A stretch of DNA of 64,000 nucleotides from Serendipita indica DSM 11827 (taxonomy: Eukaryota > Basidiomycota > Agaricomycetes > Sebacinales > Serendipitaceae), in the NCBI GenBank assembly GCA_910890315.1, contig CAJVGD010000042.1, positions 2,334,955 to 2,398,954 on the forward strand. Reading direction: 5' to 3'. The position numbers and the translations under genes are program-made. Position 1 is the stretch's first letter, and each line of letters starts with the position of its first letter. The notes beneath the pieces were generated by a model that was given only the letters and a program-made list of their open reading frames with translations, was not told the origin of the DNA and searched no databases. This document shows, one piece after another, positions 9,758 through 21,768 of this stretch.

Positions 9758-11821
9758 TCATGACCCTATGGGAGAGGTGGTCATGATAGTCAACGATTGC
9801 ACAACGTTAACCAGCAGTGCAAACCACAATCTATGTTCCGTCTCACCAACCTTCATCTTGCGTTCTTTCAGAATCTTCAGCAAGATCCTCTTCTCTTCCT
9901 CAGAGACTGTGTAAAAGGCCTCTGAGGTGGTGATTGCCTCCGATGCAAACCTTTTCGTCACAAGAGACGCGATTTCACCGGGCTCGTTGTCCAGCCACGA
10001 TCCATACGGCCCTACTATGCAGTCGCAGCGCATAGTAAGGAACCCCAGGAGCGCTGCAAATAAGATCTGTTTATTTTTGGCCTCTTCTAAATCATTTAAA
10101 TCCTCTTTTTTCGAACTGTCAATGTCCCGTTGCACGGCCTGCCTTAGATTGGTCAATCCAGATTCGCAGACTGAGCAAGGGTTTAGCGAATGTGCATTAA
10201 ATTGAAACCGATGCGCAAGGAGACCAAGGGCAGTATAGGCCGTACATACTGCCTTGATGAGCCGCTCCACATCGACGGAGTTGTCAGAAGGGCGCCCTTT
10301 CATCCCTAGCGTGCTGAGTGCGTACCAGCTGTATGCGTGCAACATATCCATCCATGGCGTGACCAAATCCTCATCGCATAATTTCGTTCGCAGCTCAGCA
10401 GAGGCCAGCGGGAGAAGCCAAACGAGAAACTCGCTCAAGGTTTCCGCACGTTGAAAGCGACCAGGCACCAACGTCTTGGACTCTGATCCCGGCGATTCCG
10501 ATGTCTTTTTTATGCAGGTCTTTGCGAGGAAGATGCTCCTCTTGAGGATGGATGGGTACAAGAGCATCTCGTTTTGTTGAAAATTGCATGTGAGCCACTC
10601 GAGTGAAGGAAGCTTTTTGAAGCAAAGGTCGAGGAGCCAACGCTCAGTTGCAGTGTCAGCTTGATGCATGATTTGACTGATGATGTCCAGGTCGAGCTGA
10701 TCGTACGACTTGACATACTGCTTTATACTTGTGTGATCCTCATCAATTGCTTCATCGTATACTCCAGATGTCTGTAAGGCTCGTGAGTGTGTACTCGCTC
10801 TGTTTATTAGCGTAGAGTGACGTTTTTTGAGTACATGTCCTTTATTTCGTCGGTTTACTGGTATTGGGCTGATCGTCTTGAGTATCCGTGTTAGCACGTG
10901 AGATAAGGGAGACCGAAAGGGAGCATCAGGATGGAGATAGGCTTGAATAGTTTTCCACAAGACAAAGGCCATGCATAGGGCAAATGATATGACCGGAATG
11001 TACCCGATGCGAGGGCATGTGGAGAAGATGAGGTCAGAGATGCCAACCATGGCAAGGAGGACAGCCAGAAGCATCAAGAGAGAAAGCCAGTCTACGATGC
11101 CTATGAAGTCATACCACTCAATCCCACTATGCAGGAAATAGTGCGCGCGAGCTCGATGATGTGGGGAAGAGAAGGCAGATACGATCTCGCGTTGATAGTT
11201 GGATGCCCATTGGTTAACCAAGATGCAGAGTACGGCCACACCCAGGGCGATACTAATGGCGCCAAAGAGAAAAATGTTTACGCGGATACCAAATGCGGGT
11301 GGTGGTTGAATCCTTGAGCTTGGACTTTCACCATTATTCAAGGATTCGAAGATTCCGAGTAGAATTTCGTTCGGATCTGGCGATAGCTTGGAGAAGGTGA
11401 TGGGGATGAAGGCTGCGACGGCAGCTGAGAACAGACCAGCCTAATCGAATAAGCATAATATCACATTGTGGTTGAATGGCTTACAAAAGTGAGCAGAACC
11501 TGTGCAGTATCATTCGCATCCTTGATCGTGTCTGCGTCCATCCTTGCCGCGTTCGCGTTATAGTAGTCCCAGATGGTAATGATTTCTTCATCGTCTCCAA
11601 TCAAATCTTGATGCGTTTCTGGTGTGAAAAAATGTGGAAGTGGCGCCGCACGAGATGGAATTGACGGCAAAGCACGCACAACCAGAGGTGCACTCACTGG
11701 GGCCGGCGTTGGGCCCGGCCCTCGTTCCATGCGCACCCAACGCTCCACTGTTATTCTATTATCAGCCGAACGAAGCTGATAGGAGATGCATACCGCCGTG
11801 TCCCTCCGCTATAAAGGGCAT
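9758..11821 (-). CDS. DUF6535 multi-pass membrane protein, copy B (3 exons)
   Basis: Paralogue of copy A. Exons 11821-11794, 11747-11485 and 11440-9758 sum to 1974 nt, 657 residues. Starts MPFIAEGHG then ERWV across the first intron, followed by a proline-rich stretch, the conserved IWDYYNANAARMDAD, and four hydrophobic segments matching copy A (for example FLFGAISIALGVAVLCIL and DWLSLLMLLAVLLAMVG). The FRSPLSHVL motif is present. It lacks the long Ser/Thr/Pro-rich C-terminal tail of copy A and ends soon after the helical domain. A real ATG was found only by splicing to the short upstream exon. Intact frame; function unknown; likely a membrane protein. Confidence 0.83.
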
Positions 11822-12059
11822 CTGATCTCGACGAAATGTGGGGGCGTCCTATCTATCAATCAACAGTATTCGGAAGTCACTGTTCATTATCTAGGTAAAG
11901 AAGAGAGGTCTAGACGGAGATCTAGACGAGTCGTGGCAGCTCAGGATTTTGCATCTAATTGATAAGACATCTCAACCCGCCTCGACCAGACAACACATGA
12001 CCTCTCTTCAAAAGGTGGTTAAGACGACGAGATCGTGTCAAGAGAACGTTGCATTCTGA

Positions 12060-13226
12060 GATAAATCCAGGATCGAGCGCTACAAACTTAAGAAGAGCCA
12101 GAGAGAAGGGTTCAACATCTCGGTAACCGTCACAATGAGCTACACGTACTGTACGTAGTCTTGTCCAACTCTGCAGGCATCCCCGTGATAGCAATCTCGA
12201 ACCTGCTCTGAATTTGCTCCAACACGTCCAGATCGGCCTGTGACGAGACAAATGTGAGGGCTAGACCTTTGGTACCGAAGCGACCAGCTCGCCTATACGA
12301 TGGTCAGTCAAAAAAGTTGCGATGATCGAGCTACGCACCCGACACGGTGAAGGTACGAGTCGGCGTCTGCGGGAGTATCGTAGTTGATGACAATGTTGAC
12401 ACGTTCGACATCGATACCGCATCCAAAGATGTCAGTCGCGACGAGGATACGCTTTCAAAGTTCTTAAACTCTTTATAGCGTGAGATACTATGGCAATGGT
12501 CAAAGGTATTCGTAAAGGGTCGTGATGACTTACCGCTCCTCTTGAGAGAGACCAGAGTGCACGGTAGTACCCGGGAAGCCACATTCTCGGAGCAACTTGT
12601 CCAATTCGACCGCACGTCCGACGCTCTTGACAAAGATGACAACTTGGTTAAAGTCAAGGGTGTCGAGGAGGTCGTTGAGCTTGCGGTTCTTTTGCGTCTC
12701 CTCGAGGCGAAGGAAGTATTGCTGGAGATCGTGCAATGTGAGCTTTGACTCGCCATCGATGAAAATTTCCAGTGGCTATCGCAGCATTAGCAGGAGTCCA
12801 TATACGACGAGGATACGGACGTTATTCATAAACTTTTTGCACGTAACGCGAATCTCTTTCGAGAGCGTTGCGCTAAACATCATGACTTGCTTGCTGTGAG
12901 GGGTGATTCGGAAGATTTCCTGGACGTCGCGCCGCATATCTGGTTGAGCATGCCGGAAGGACCGCATGGTGGTGAAGAAAAGAGTAGGTAAGAACGTTGT
13001 CGAATGACGGAGAGCGCAAGCAAGAGAGAGTCCACCCAGTCTATTCCCCAGAAAACACCTCTGACAACTCCTCAACACGGGACTAGACATGGAGGTGTCC
13101 AGCGAAAGGGTGAGCCGGTCAAATGTCGCACGACTGGTGGTTCTGATGGTGGCGAAAAAAGAGGAGTCGAAGTGAGACTAACCGAGCTGCTCGAGCATTT
13201 TATCACACTCGTCGAGGACGAAATGC
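12060..13226 (-). pseudogene. sub2 3' fragment, second decayed copy
   Basis: Close nucleotide copy of the intact sub2 gene at 16618-18455, but containing only the last ~40 nt of exon 3 and exons 4-7 with their introns. It breaks off abruptly near 13226, where the dispersed repeat begins. A missing T near 12449 shifts the frame in the penultimate exon, and the motif corresponding to FGRGID reads FGCGID. Without exons 1-3 (Q motif, ATP-binding motif I) it cannot make a helicase. Recent by divergence: long runs are identical to the intact copy. Confidence 0.88.
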
Positions 13227-13233
13227 TAGACTC

Positions 13234-13458
13234 CCGTCTTTTATCAGCCATGGAAGCAGAGGCAGTGGACCGTGGCATCGCGCACCGCTTCCATTAGAGC
13301 TCCGTGTATGATAGTTCAGTGGGTGAAAATACTTATATGTCGTGTAGAACTCGTCCACATCGCATCCGCCGTGAGCGGTGACGCCTCCCTTGCAGTCGCC
13401 CATCTTACATGATGAAACGCAGCCATATTACCAGGCACCCTACGAGCTTAGGGCGTGA
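13234..13458. repeat. Dispersed 225-bp repeat, copy 2
   Basis: Same sequence family as 6121-6344. Here it starts 8 bp after the point where similarity to sub2 exon 3 stops, so it marks the recombination breakpoint of the duplication. It contains no convincing gene; a short open frame on the minus strand does not survive in copy 1. Confidence 0.8.
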
Positions 13459-13729
13459 GCGAGACTAGTATGGTGTGACTATCATTTATACTTGCACAAC
13501 TCGAGGTTTACATTGGAGAAACAGTCACTCGGGGCCGGCTTCAGGCCATCTCATGACATATCGAATTTGTCACCGACATAGAGTTGCGAACACAGAGGCT
13601 TTCACCAGCACACTACACGCGAATCTGTTGTTGAATTGTAGCATCCTGTGGTTGCGCTCATCAATAGGGCGAATCGTCAGAGCAAACTTGAATTGCGCAC
13701 CATTGTCCATGTCTTGGCTTAGATAAATT

Positions 13730-16297
13730 TCATCGTGATCTTGTCGAGATCGAGCACACGAGGTCTAAGATGGGTGTGAACCAGAGCTGTCTAGCCAAGT
13801 CGCTGGCGTCCGCGCTATGCGCTTTTAGGATTCGCAAGAGTATCTGAGCCTCGTCTGGAATGTATACATAGGAGCGTGATGGACTGCGGGAGGGCGAAAG
13901 AAACCATTGTCGTATGACGGACATAATGTCATCGCATTCCGACATGATTGAACCCGGTGGTGTCTGTATACAGTTGCTGCGCGTGCATAGAAATGCTAAG
14001 ATCGCCTTAAAGATTGCTGGTACATGATCTTCATTTTCAGGTTGCGTATTGGACACGTGAGAAGCCGCATTTGCGATCATCATGAGATTTTGAAGTCGCA
14101 AAGAACATGTCGTGCACTCGATAGGGAGAGGTCCCTGTAGGTGCTCGACTAGGCCGAGGGCATTATATGCGCTACATGATGCCTGAATAAGCCGTTCTCT
14201 ACTGATTGGGTATTCGCTAGGCGGTGTATCCTCTGATAGGCACCAAGCGCGTACGAGCCAAGTGAATGTAGCATTTTTCTCCAGTGTGTTATCGAGGTTG
14301 GGTTTTGTGGTTTCCAGCGGTATGCTTGAGAGTCCAACGAGAGAAACCATACGAGAAACTCGCTCAAAATCAGTGCGCGTTCGAAGCGAGTAGATACCAG
14401 TGATATCTCTCCGACACTTGACGCATCTTGTACGCAAGTCGTAGCAAGGAAAACGCTGGCATCGAGAGCAACTGGTTGCGAGAGAATCTCGCTAGCGGCT
14501 ACATTTTCCGCCACCAACGTGAGTGAAGGGATTTTCTTGAAACAGCTGTCCATAAGTCCGCGTTCCGTTGTCCTGTCAGCTTGGCGCAGGATTTGGATGA
14601 TGATCTCCAGATCGAGCTCAAAACACGATTTGACGTATTCCTTTACATTCCTGTGGATCTCATTCGAGTGATCCAAAGTCTCCAAGTTACTGCGCCTGAT
14701 CCGCCATATGCTGCCTGACATGCTGTCAATTATCCTGAGACTACCCCCTAAAACTTGGGATAAAGGAGACCGGAATGGAGCATCTAGATGCTGAATGGAC
14801 TGAAAGGTTTGCCACAGAATAAAGACCATGCTCAGGATGAAGGTCAGGACAGGAATCGTTCCAACCCCGGGTGAGATGGAGAATATGAGGTCGAACATAC
14901 CAACCATGGCGAGGAAAACCGCTAGGAGCATCAGGACGGAGAGCCAGTCCACAATGACTACGAAGTTGTATCGCTCTACGCCACGATGGAGGAAGTAGCG
15001 GACCCGAGCTTGATGATGTGGAGAGGAGAAGTGCGTTGCAATCTCTCTTGATAGCTACGAGCCCATTGATTAACGAAAATGCAGAGTACGGCAACAACCA
15101 TGGCGACGCTGATGGCACCAAAGAGAAATGCATTGACTCGGGCACCGTATGATGGCGATTTTTGGATATTTGGCATTGAAATGCTGTCGTTTTTCAAGGT
15201 TGTGAGGACGGCCAGGAGGGTTTCGTTAGGATCCGGGGATAGTTTTGCAAAAGCGATGGCGATGAAAGCCGCGAGAGCAGCTGAGAGGAGACCAGCCTAC
15301 TCGAGTAAATACATGGACTTGATCGTTGTGACGAGAGACTTACAAAGGTAAGGAGAAGCTGTGCTGTATCATTTGCGTCCTTGATGAGATCTGCATCTAC
15401 CTTCGTCGCCCTTACGTTGTAATGATCCCAAATGGTATAGGGCCTGTCATACGTCGTACTTGGATCGCATTGGTTCACTGCGATTGGTGGAGCACCTTGG
15501 TCGCCCTTAACGTAGTTCGGTATGCGAGGGCTACGCAAGGCAAAATGGGTCCCCATGGGACTGATCAGATAACTGGTGCTTAAAGCTGTCGTCTCCTTAA
15601 GAGGTGGCACGCTTCTCGTGTCACTTGGGAGTGTGGTGCTTGCTTCATTGATGGAGGGGTCGATATTCTGCTGGTTTTCTATGCGATCCGACACTCCATG
15701 AGCCTGGTTGAGGTCCACCTCATTGGTAGATGGTTGAGTATATGCATTGTTGCCTGCTTGTTGGGTGCCCGACTGATCACTCGGGCAAGGAAGCGGGGCA
15801 TCTGTGTTACTGACGAAAGACTGGACAATCGGATGTCCCTGTGCTGTGTCATCTGAGGCAATATGATCATCCCTGGCGGGCGCTTCGTCGGGAGGCGGTT
15901 GATTGATTGCTTTGTCGCTTGGGAGAGGGGAGTTGGGCCCGTTGCCGGATATTAATTCACGCGCGGATGGAAGGGTGGTTGCATCACCGGAAAGTAATGT
16001 ATGGACCTCCCGGGGGGTCGCAGAACTACCAGAGGATCGGTTGATCAGGTCGTTACCAGACGGGTGCTTACTTGTATTCGGGCCATACATTGGAGGGGGT
16101 GGGGGTACTTATCCAGGGGGTAGTTCGTTGTGGTCCCGTAACTGTAACTGTCCGGCCCCGAGGGAGAGCCCCTTGGCGTTCTGCCCGAGAGACCTACCCA
16201 ACGCTCCATAGCTAGTCTTATTAGAATTTGATTATTAGGGAACTAAGATGAGCACACCTCCAGGCGTAGCCTTATCCACTGTAAAACGTCCGGCCAT
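13730..16297 (-). pseudogene. DUF6535 membrane protein, copy C, frameshifted
   Basis: Exon layout like copies A and B: a short first exon 16297-16258 (MAGRFTVDKATPG), the MERWV exon 16211-15344, and a last exon from 15296. Three breaks are seen. Near 16095-16130 the frame of MERWV changes in a run of Gs before the long polar region starting MYGPNTSKHPSG (an unrecognised intron could also explain this). Near 15056, after NQWARSYQ, one base is missing relative to copies A and B, so the frame is lost before SSPHHQAR. Near 14240 a second shift occurs before the CSAYNALGL motif. All transmembrane segments are still recognisable in pieces. The middle exon carries a ~200-residue Ser/Thr/Asn/Pro-rich insertion absent from A and B. 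Confidence 0.78.
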
Positions 16298-16617
16298 GTT
16301 GGATGAAACACAAGTGAGAATGGCGGGTGCAACGAGAGCCCCCTCCTTTTATCCAGTCACACATGACGGTTTAAATCGTGCTGGCAATTTACTGGTAGAC
16401 GCCGCTGACATCTCCGACTTGCAACAGAATGGCGTCGAACCAACCAGCTTCGCGTGCTGAAGGAAATTACCTTACTCGGAAATAGGCTCGACGTTGATAA
16501 AACCATACAAGGTGTTGACAGATCTCGTTATATTGGAAGATAAAGTCCACAATCAAGTGCTACAACTTTAAGAAGAGCCGGTCACTGGAAAAGAACCGGG
16601 TCAATGTCACGGTAACG

Positions 16618-18455
16618 TCACAATGAGCTACACGTACTGTACGTCGTCTTGTCCAACTCGGCGGGCATCTCCGTGATAGCAACCTCGAATCTGCTCTGAA
16701 TCTTCTCCAACACGTCCAGATCGGCCTGGGACGAGACAAACGTAAGGGCTAGACCTTTGGTACCGAAGCGACCAGCTCGCCTATACGATGGTCAGTCAAA
16801 AAGTTGCGATCATCGAGCTACGCACCCGACACGGTGAAGGTACGAGTCGGCGTCTGCGGGAGTGTCGTAGTTGATGACAATGTTGACACGTTCGACATCG
16901 ATACCGCGTCCAAAGATGTCAGTCGCCACGAGGATACGCTTTTCAAAGTTCTTAAACTCTTTATAGCGTGAGATACTATGGCAATGGTCAAAGGTATTCG
17001 TAAAGGGTCGTGATGACTTACCGCTCCTCTTGAGAGAGACCAGAGTGCACGGTAATGCACGGGAAGCCACATTCTCGGAGCAACTTGTCCAATTCGACCG
17101 CACGTCCGACGCTCTTGACAAAGATGACAACCTGGTTAAAGTCGAGGGTGTCGAGGAGGTCGTTGAGCTTGCGGTTCTTTTGGGTCTCCTCGAGGCGAAG
17201 GAAGTGTTGTTGGAGACCGTGTAATGTGAGCTTTGACTCGTCGTCGATGAAAATTTCGAGCGGCTGTCGCAACGTTAGTAGAAGTCTATATAAGACGAGG
17301 ATACGCACGTTGTTCATAAACTTTTTGCACGTAACGCGAATCTCTTTCGAGAGCGTTGCGCTGAACATCATGACTTGCTTGCTGTGAGGGGTGATTCGGA
17401 AGATTTCTTGAACGTCGCGCCGCATATCTGGTTGAGCATGCCGGAAGGACCGCATGGTGGTGAAGAAAAGAGTAGGTAAGAACGTTGTCGAATGACGGAG
17501 AGCGCAAGCAAGAGAGAGTCCACCCAGTCTATTCCCCAGAAAACACCTCTGACAACTCCTCAACACGGGACTGGACATGGAGGTGTCCAGCGAAAGGGTG
17601 AGCCGGTCAAATGTCGCACGACTGGTGGTTCTGATGGTGGCGAAAAAAGAGGAGTCGAAGTGAGACTAACCGAGCTGCTCGAGCATTTTATCACACTCGT
17701 CGAGGACGAAATGTTTGACTCCACTTGCGTTGAGACTCTTGTCGCGTGCGAGCGCGTTGAGTCGACCAGGGGTAGCGACGATGATATGCGGGACCTCTGC
17801 ACTCTTGAGGAGCTCCTGATCCTTTTGGACAGGCGTTCCACCGTAAAAGACGGCGGTGCGGACGTCGGGCATGTATCGCGCAAAACGGCTGTATTCGTTT
17901 TTGATCTGGAATGCCAGTTCGCGCGTGTGGCAGAGGACAATGACGGAGACTTTGTTTTCCGACGTGTCGAGCTGCTGCAGCGTCGCGAGGACGAAGACGG
18001 CCGTCTTGCCATGTCCAGACTTTGCCTGACAGAGCACGTCCATGCCAAGAATTGCTTGTGGAATGCATTCTTGTTGAACTAGACGAGCAAAACGCGTCAG
18101 CACCGGTCAAGGAGACGGAGAAAAAGTTTGCAAAGGACAAGAAGAGACGCGCGGCGTACCTTCTGACGGATGCTCGAATCCAAGGTCAGAAATGGCTCTC
18201 AGGAGCTCTTGTTTGAGCAAAAAGTCTCTGTTGACCAAGACCAAATGGGATATGCGTCAGCAGCAGTCTCCAGCGAGGCGACTATGCCCGTAAAGAAGCG
18301 AGCTGAGAGAGTACTGACCTGAATCCAGAGGAGTGGATACCTGCATAGTTCTTCTTGTCTCCTTCTTCAGTCCCTGCGACGGCACCAGCGCCCGCTCCAG
18401 CAACGGTCGGGTATTCTGGCTCATCTTCGTAATCGGCGAGCTCGTGATCAGCCAT
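16618..18455 (-). CDS. sub2: ATP-dependent RNA helicase Sub2/UAP56 (7 exons)
   Basis: DEAD-box (DECD) helicase of the TREX complex, acting in the nucleus in spliceosome assembly and mRNA export. Exons 18455-18319, 18227-18160, 18078-17671, 17427-17309, 17263-17022, 16975-16826 and 16780-16618 sum to 1287 nt, 428 residues, close to the ~430-446 typical of the family. Motifs in order: [12 protein letters not shown] and [15 protein letters not shown] (Q motif), AKSGHGKT (motif I), HTRELA (Ia), TPGRL (Ib), DECD (II, diagnostic for Sub2/UAP56), SATLS (III), VIFVKS (IV), [10 protein letters not shown] (V) and HRVGRAGR (VI), ending after [13 protein letters not shown]. Every junction is GT-AG. It is the only full copy here; two 3' fragments lie downstream. 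Its upstream region carries tRNA-Glu within 150 bp. Confidence 0.97.
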
Positions 18456-18601
18456 TTTACAGAGTTGATACTAGAACTGTCGAGGTTTCTGAAGCAAAGA
18501 GAAGAAAACACGGTCGTGGCACGGTCCAAAACAAAGATCCACGCTGCCACCAGGAGTCGCAAAAGTATACGCCAAAAAAATTAGACAAACCACTAAAAGA
18601 A

Positions 18602-18673
18602 CTCCGAATCGGGGAATCGAACCCCGACCGCCCCGGTGAAAGCGGGGTATCCTAACCATTGGACCAATTCGGA
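18602..18673 (-). tRNA. tRNA-Glu (anticodon TTC)
   Basis: Folds as a standard 72-nt cloverleaf with a 7-bp acceptor stem (TCCGAAT/ATTCGGA), TTCGATT T-loop, anticodon loop CTTTCAC with TTC at the anticodon, and G as the discriminator base. No intron. It sits 147 bp upstream of the sub2 start codon on the same strand. Confidence 0.96.
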
Positions 18674-18806
18674 TGGATATAGCTTAGTTGACTATTAACT
18701 TATACAACATACTTAACAGCTAACGGCGCGGTCCAACAAAATTCGCATTCTATCTTCGAGACTAGGTATACAGAAAAGGATACAAAAGTGTCCAATTTGA
18801 ACGAAA

Positions 18807-19346
18807 TTACTGCAGAGACGAGGATATTGTCCGTCGGCGAGGCAAGAGGTGGCCAGGAGTAAGCTTGATGGAGTGCATATTCCCCATAAACCGAGCTCGT
18901 GGCAACAGTATAGTCATTCCATCCTCCTCATCTTCTTCAATCGGGCTCATTCTCGCCTTGGCTAACACCTGCGAGATGGCAGACCGCGGGGGGTCCAGGA
19001 TATCTTTTGTGGGAACGGTGTCGGGTAACGGTGATGGATCTCCTTCGTTATCGCTGCGTAGATAACTTGAAAGGAGAGGGGTGTGGGAATCGAAACTGGG
19101 GGAAGTGGTAAAGAGAAGTGGGGAGAGCTCGTCGATAGTGCCCGTCCCGTAGAGTGAGTAGAGCGACAGAGTCCCAATAGACTCTATCGTACTAGGTGTA
19201 TCCGGTTCAACAGTCGGATAGGTATAAGCTGAAGGAGCTTCCTCGACGATGACGAGTTTCCAACTCGTCCAGTCGTCTTTTAGGTCTAGACTGTGCTTCT
19301 CCTTTTCCTCATATGCGGGTTTAGGGAGCTCAGACTTTGAAAACAC
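18807..19346 (-). CDS. Hypothetical protein, 5' end unresolved
   Basis: Uninterrupted frame of about 180 codons ending at 18807. The frame continues upstream to about 19400 without an ATG, so a first exon further right must be missed. Content: a charged start (SELPKPAYEEKEK), DLKDDWTSWKLVIVEE, then a Ser/Pro/Thr-rich acidic region, a short acidic run (IEEDEEDGMTILL) and a basic tail. No family recognised. It neighbours three CRIB genes on the same strand, and the upstream ISRVFSKS...LDLKDDW pattern loosely recalls a worn CRIB motif; this is weak inference. Confidence 0.4.
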   Translation of the reverse strand: MFSKSELPKPAYEEKEKHSLDLKDDWTSWKLVIVEEAPSAYTYPTVEPDTPSTIESIGTLSLYSLYGTGTIDELSPLLFTTSPSFDSHTPLLSSYLRSDNEGDPSPLPDTVPTKDILDPPRSAISQVLAKARMSPIEEDEEDGMTILLPRARFMGNMHSIKLTPGHLLPRRRTISSSLQ

Positions 19347-19870
19347 GCGACTGATGGCCGCGAGCCGTCGCCTCCCCTTTCGTCGTAGCCACGCTATTCG
19401 GCGCCCTACAAGTATCCGTCAGATTCATAAATCGCATCAAACATGCGCTACGCACATAATGAAATGACGTTGATCCGTCGACACATTGGGAACAGCGTCG
19501 CGGCAATGGAACAAAAAGCTGAGGACGGACAACGGGGGGCGTATGGTAGCTTGTCCGTGTTGCTCATGGTATTTTAATAAAGCACCGTGTGCCCCAGGTT
19601 GCCCGCGGAGAATGAGAGTAACCAAGGCACTCGTGGTAACCGAGCGAGGTCGCACCGACGAATCATCATGGGAACTCGTCCTCGGTAAACTTTCATCCTA
19701 AGGATCCATTGATTCCAGTAGCAAATGAGAGGGCTAGACTACAACCACTTCGAAACGAGAGGGGGAGCTACGAAAGGACCGGCCTTGAAACGACTGCGTA
19801 CATACTTAATCGTCGGTAGGAAGAGGGGGCAGCGGCTTGTTCAACCGCTGCAGCATCGTACCAGATACGG

Positions 19871-21476
19871 TTACACTTCGAGTACGCGTTCGGACGGCGG
19901 GAGGAGACGGAGTGGGTTGATAAGATGGTTACGCTTATGGCGCGACGAGGTGGCATTACTTGGTTTCCTTTCAGAAGGTGAGAGCATGGGAGCGGGCTTT
20001 CTATGGCTAGTAGTATGCGTCGTTGACGGCTCCTTTGTCGAGGGGCCAGGAGTGGGAGGGACAGCCTCGTGGGACTCTGTGGGCTCGGAGATGGGGACAT
20101 AGGACACCCTTTCCTCGGGTGGCGAGTGAATAGCATCCGGGATCGGCGCTGGCTTGAGATAGCGGCTCAGGCTCGAGGCGGAGATGACTTCGGAAATGAT
20201 GACCGACTGGTGATGACGACGACGGCCGTTTGCCTTTTCTTGGCCATTGCTCCACTCTGAGGGCATCCCTACCAGGCGTCCGGTTAGGGGATCGCTCTTG
20301 ACGCTGACAGGGTGTCCAACATTGAACGGTGTGCTGATTGGATGGGGCTCGCTCGACGGAAAGACCACGTCTTCCGGGGTCGACACCTCGACTATACCAA
20401 TGTGAGTAGATGCCATGGGAAAAGTAGCGACGTACCTGTGAAAGATGCCGGCACTCTTGCCCCAGCGCTACCAATAAGCTCGGCCAGCTTTTGTCCAATC
20501 CTTCGAAGAATTGCACTTTTCTCAGAGGCCTGCTTTTGCGACTCTTCTCCAGCAAACGGATGTTCCGAGATTTGATGATTCTGGAATGGATCCGATGAAC
20601 TAGTCGGGAAGAAATTTCGCCAGTTCTCGAGCCCGGTCACTCGGCGGGTCGCAGGGTCATAGGAGAAGCGTAGAATATTTGAATCTATTGGCGTGTTTTC
20701 CTGTATCGGCGCCGTCATAGGGACGGTTTCGGGCTGCTTCTCGCGGTCACCCCTGACAAAGTTGGTCACTAGCGACAGTTCAGCAATATGAAAAGCCAAA
20801 AGTGCAGCACTCTACCTCGACGGAATGAGGGACTCTTTGGGGAGAGCATTGCCGGGATTCCCTTGAGCCCCTTGACGAATCGCTTCATCCCGTTTGACGT
20901 CTCGGCTGTCGGAGAGGGGAGATCCATGATATTTGGGGAGATCATCGGAGGCTCTGCGCGCTCATCCTCGCTACCGTAGATTGTGGCGGCGTATTCCGAC
21001 TCGCCAGAGGGCCTGGGCGTAACTCCAGCTGTCCTCCCTTCAATTTCAGTGGCCGTGTTGGGCGATCGTACATCCTGCTTGCTCTTGAAAGGCCGATAGA
21101 TAAACTGTGTCGGCCCATTCGCAGACGGCGTCGCTAGCGGGATGCGCAACTTTGAAAACGAGGCCAATCGTTGGCGAAACGGGATTGACGTCGTCGGCGC
21201 CGGCGTCGGATTACCTCCGCTGGCTGGATAGATGGAAAGCTTTGCTTGTTTGGCACTCGTAGATGTCGAAGTCGATGGTCGGTGGTTTGGTGTTGCCAAA
21301 AGGTCGTCCTTTGTTGGTGGAGGTAGTGGCTTTGGGTGTTGTTGAGACGGAGACCAGCCGGAAAAGGATCGTGAGCGTCGTCTAGACACGTTTCCTGGTC
21401 GCAGACGCAGAGGAAACTTGGACGAAGTCGCAGATAAAGGCAGCGGCCCAGCGCGGTCATTTGTCGTAAAAGACAT
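19871..21476 (-). CDS. CRIB-motif protein 1 (3 exons)
   Basis: Exons 21476-20816, 20768-20436 and 20391-19871 sum to 1515 nt, 504 residues. The last exon contains ISTPFNVGHPVSVKSD followed by TGRLVGMPSEW, which fits the CRIB/PBD consensus (I-S-x-P, H-x-x-x-V, D-x-x-T-G, G-x-P-x-x-W) used by PAK kinases and WASP to bind GTP-loaded Cdc42/Rac. The rest is Ser/Pro/Arg-rich and probably disordered. There is no kinase domain. The second exon has a weaker CRIB-like echo (FSYDPATRRVTGLENW). Function as a Rho-GTPase effector or scaffold is inferred from the motif only. The second canonical His of the motif (H-x-x-H) is replaced by Val, so binding may be altered. Two similar genes follow to the right on the same strand. 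Confidence 0.75.
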
Positions 21477-21768
21477 TTGGTGGATGGGACCAAATGCTCG
21501 TCGTAGTCGTCAAATTTGGGTTTCGTCAAGGAAATATAAATGAGAAAATGTTACAGAGAAACGAAAGATGGGAGATGGATCCAAGTTTGTGGCAGACGCT
21601 CGCCACCTATGCCCGCCTTGGTTCGCCTCGTGGCCAGGAAAAGCTGCCACATACCATTTGTATAGCGCTAGATAACGTAATATATTATCAAGCAATACAA
21701 TAAACCTATCCAACCATCCGTATATTGGAAAAGAACCCACGAGGAGGACACATCAAGGAGTAGAACTG

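Noticed and set aside
17492-18216. Long plus-strand open frames of up to 196 codons opposite the sub2 gene
   Set aside because: They run antisense across sub2 exons and introns; sub2 is fully supported by seven in-frame exons and helicase motifs. The same shadow appears opposite the sub2 pseudogene.
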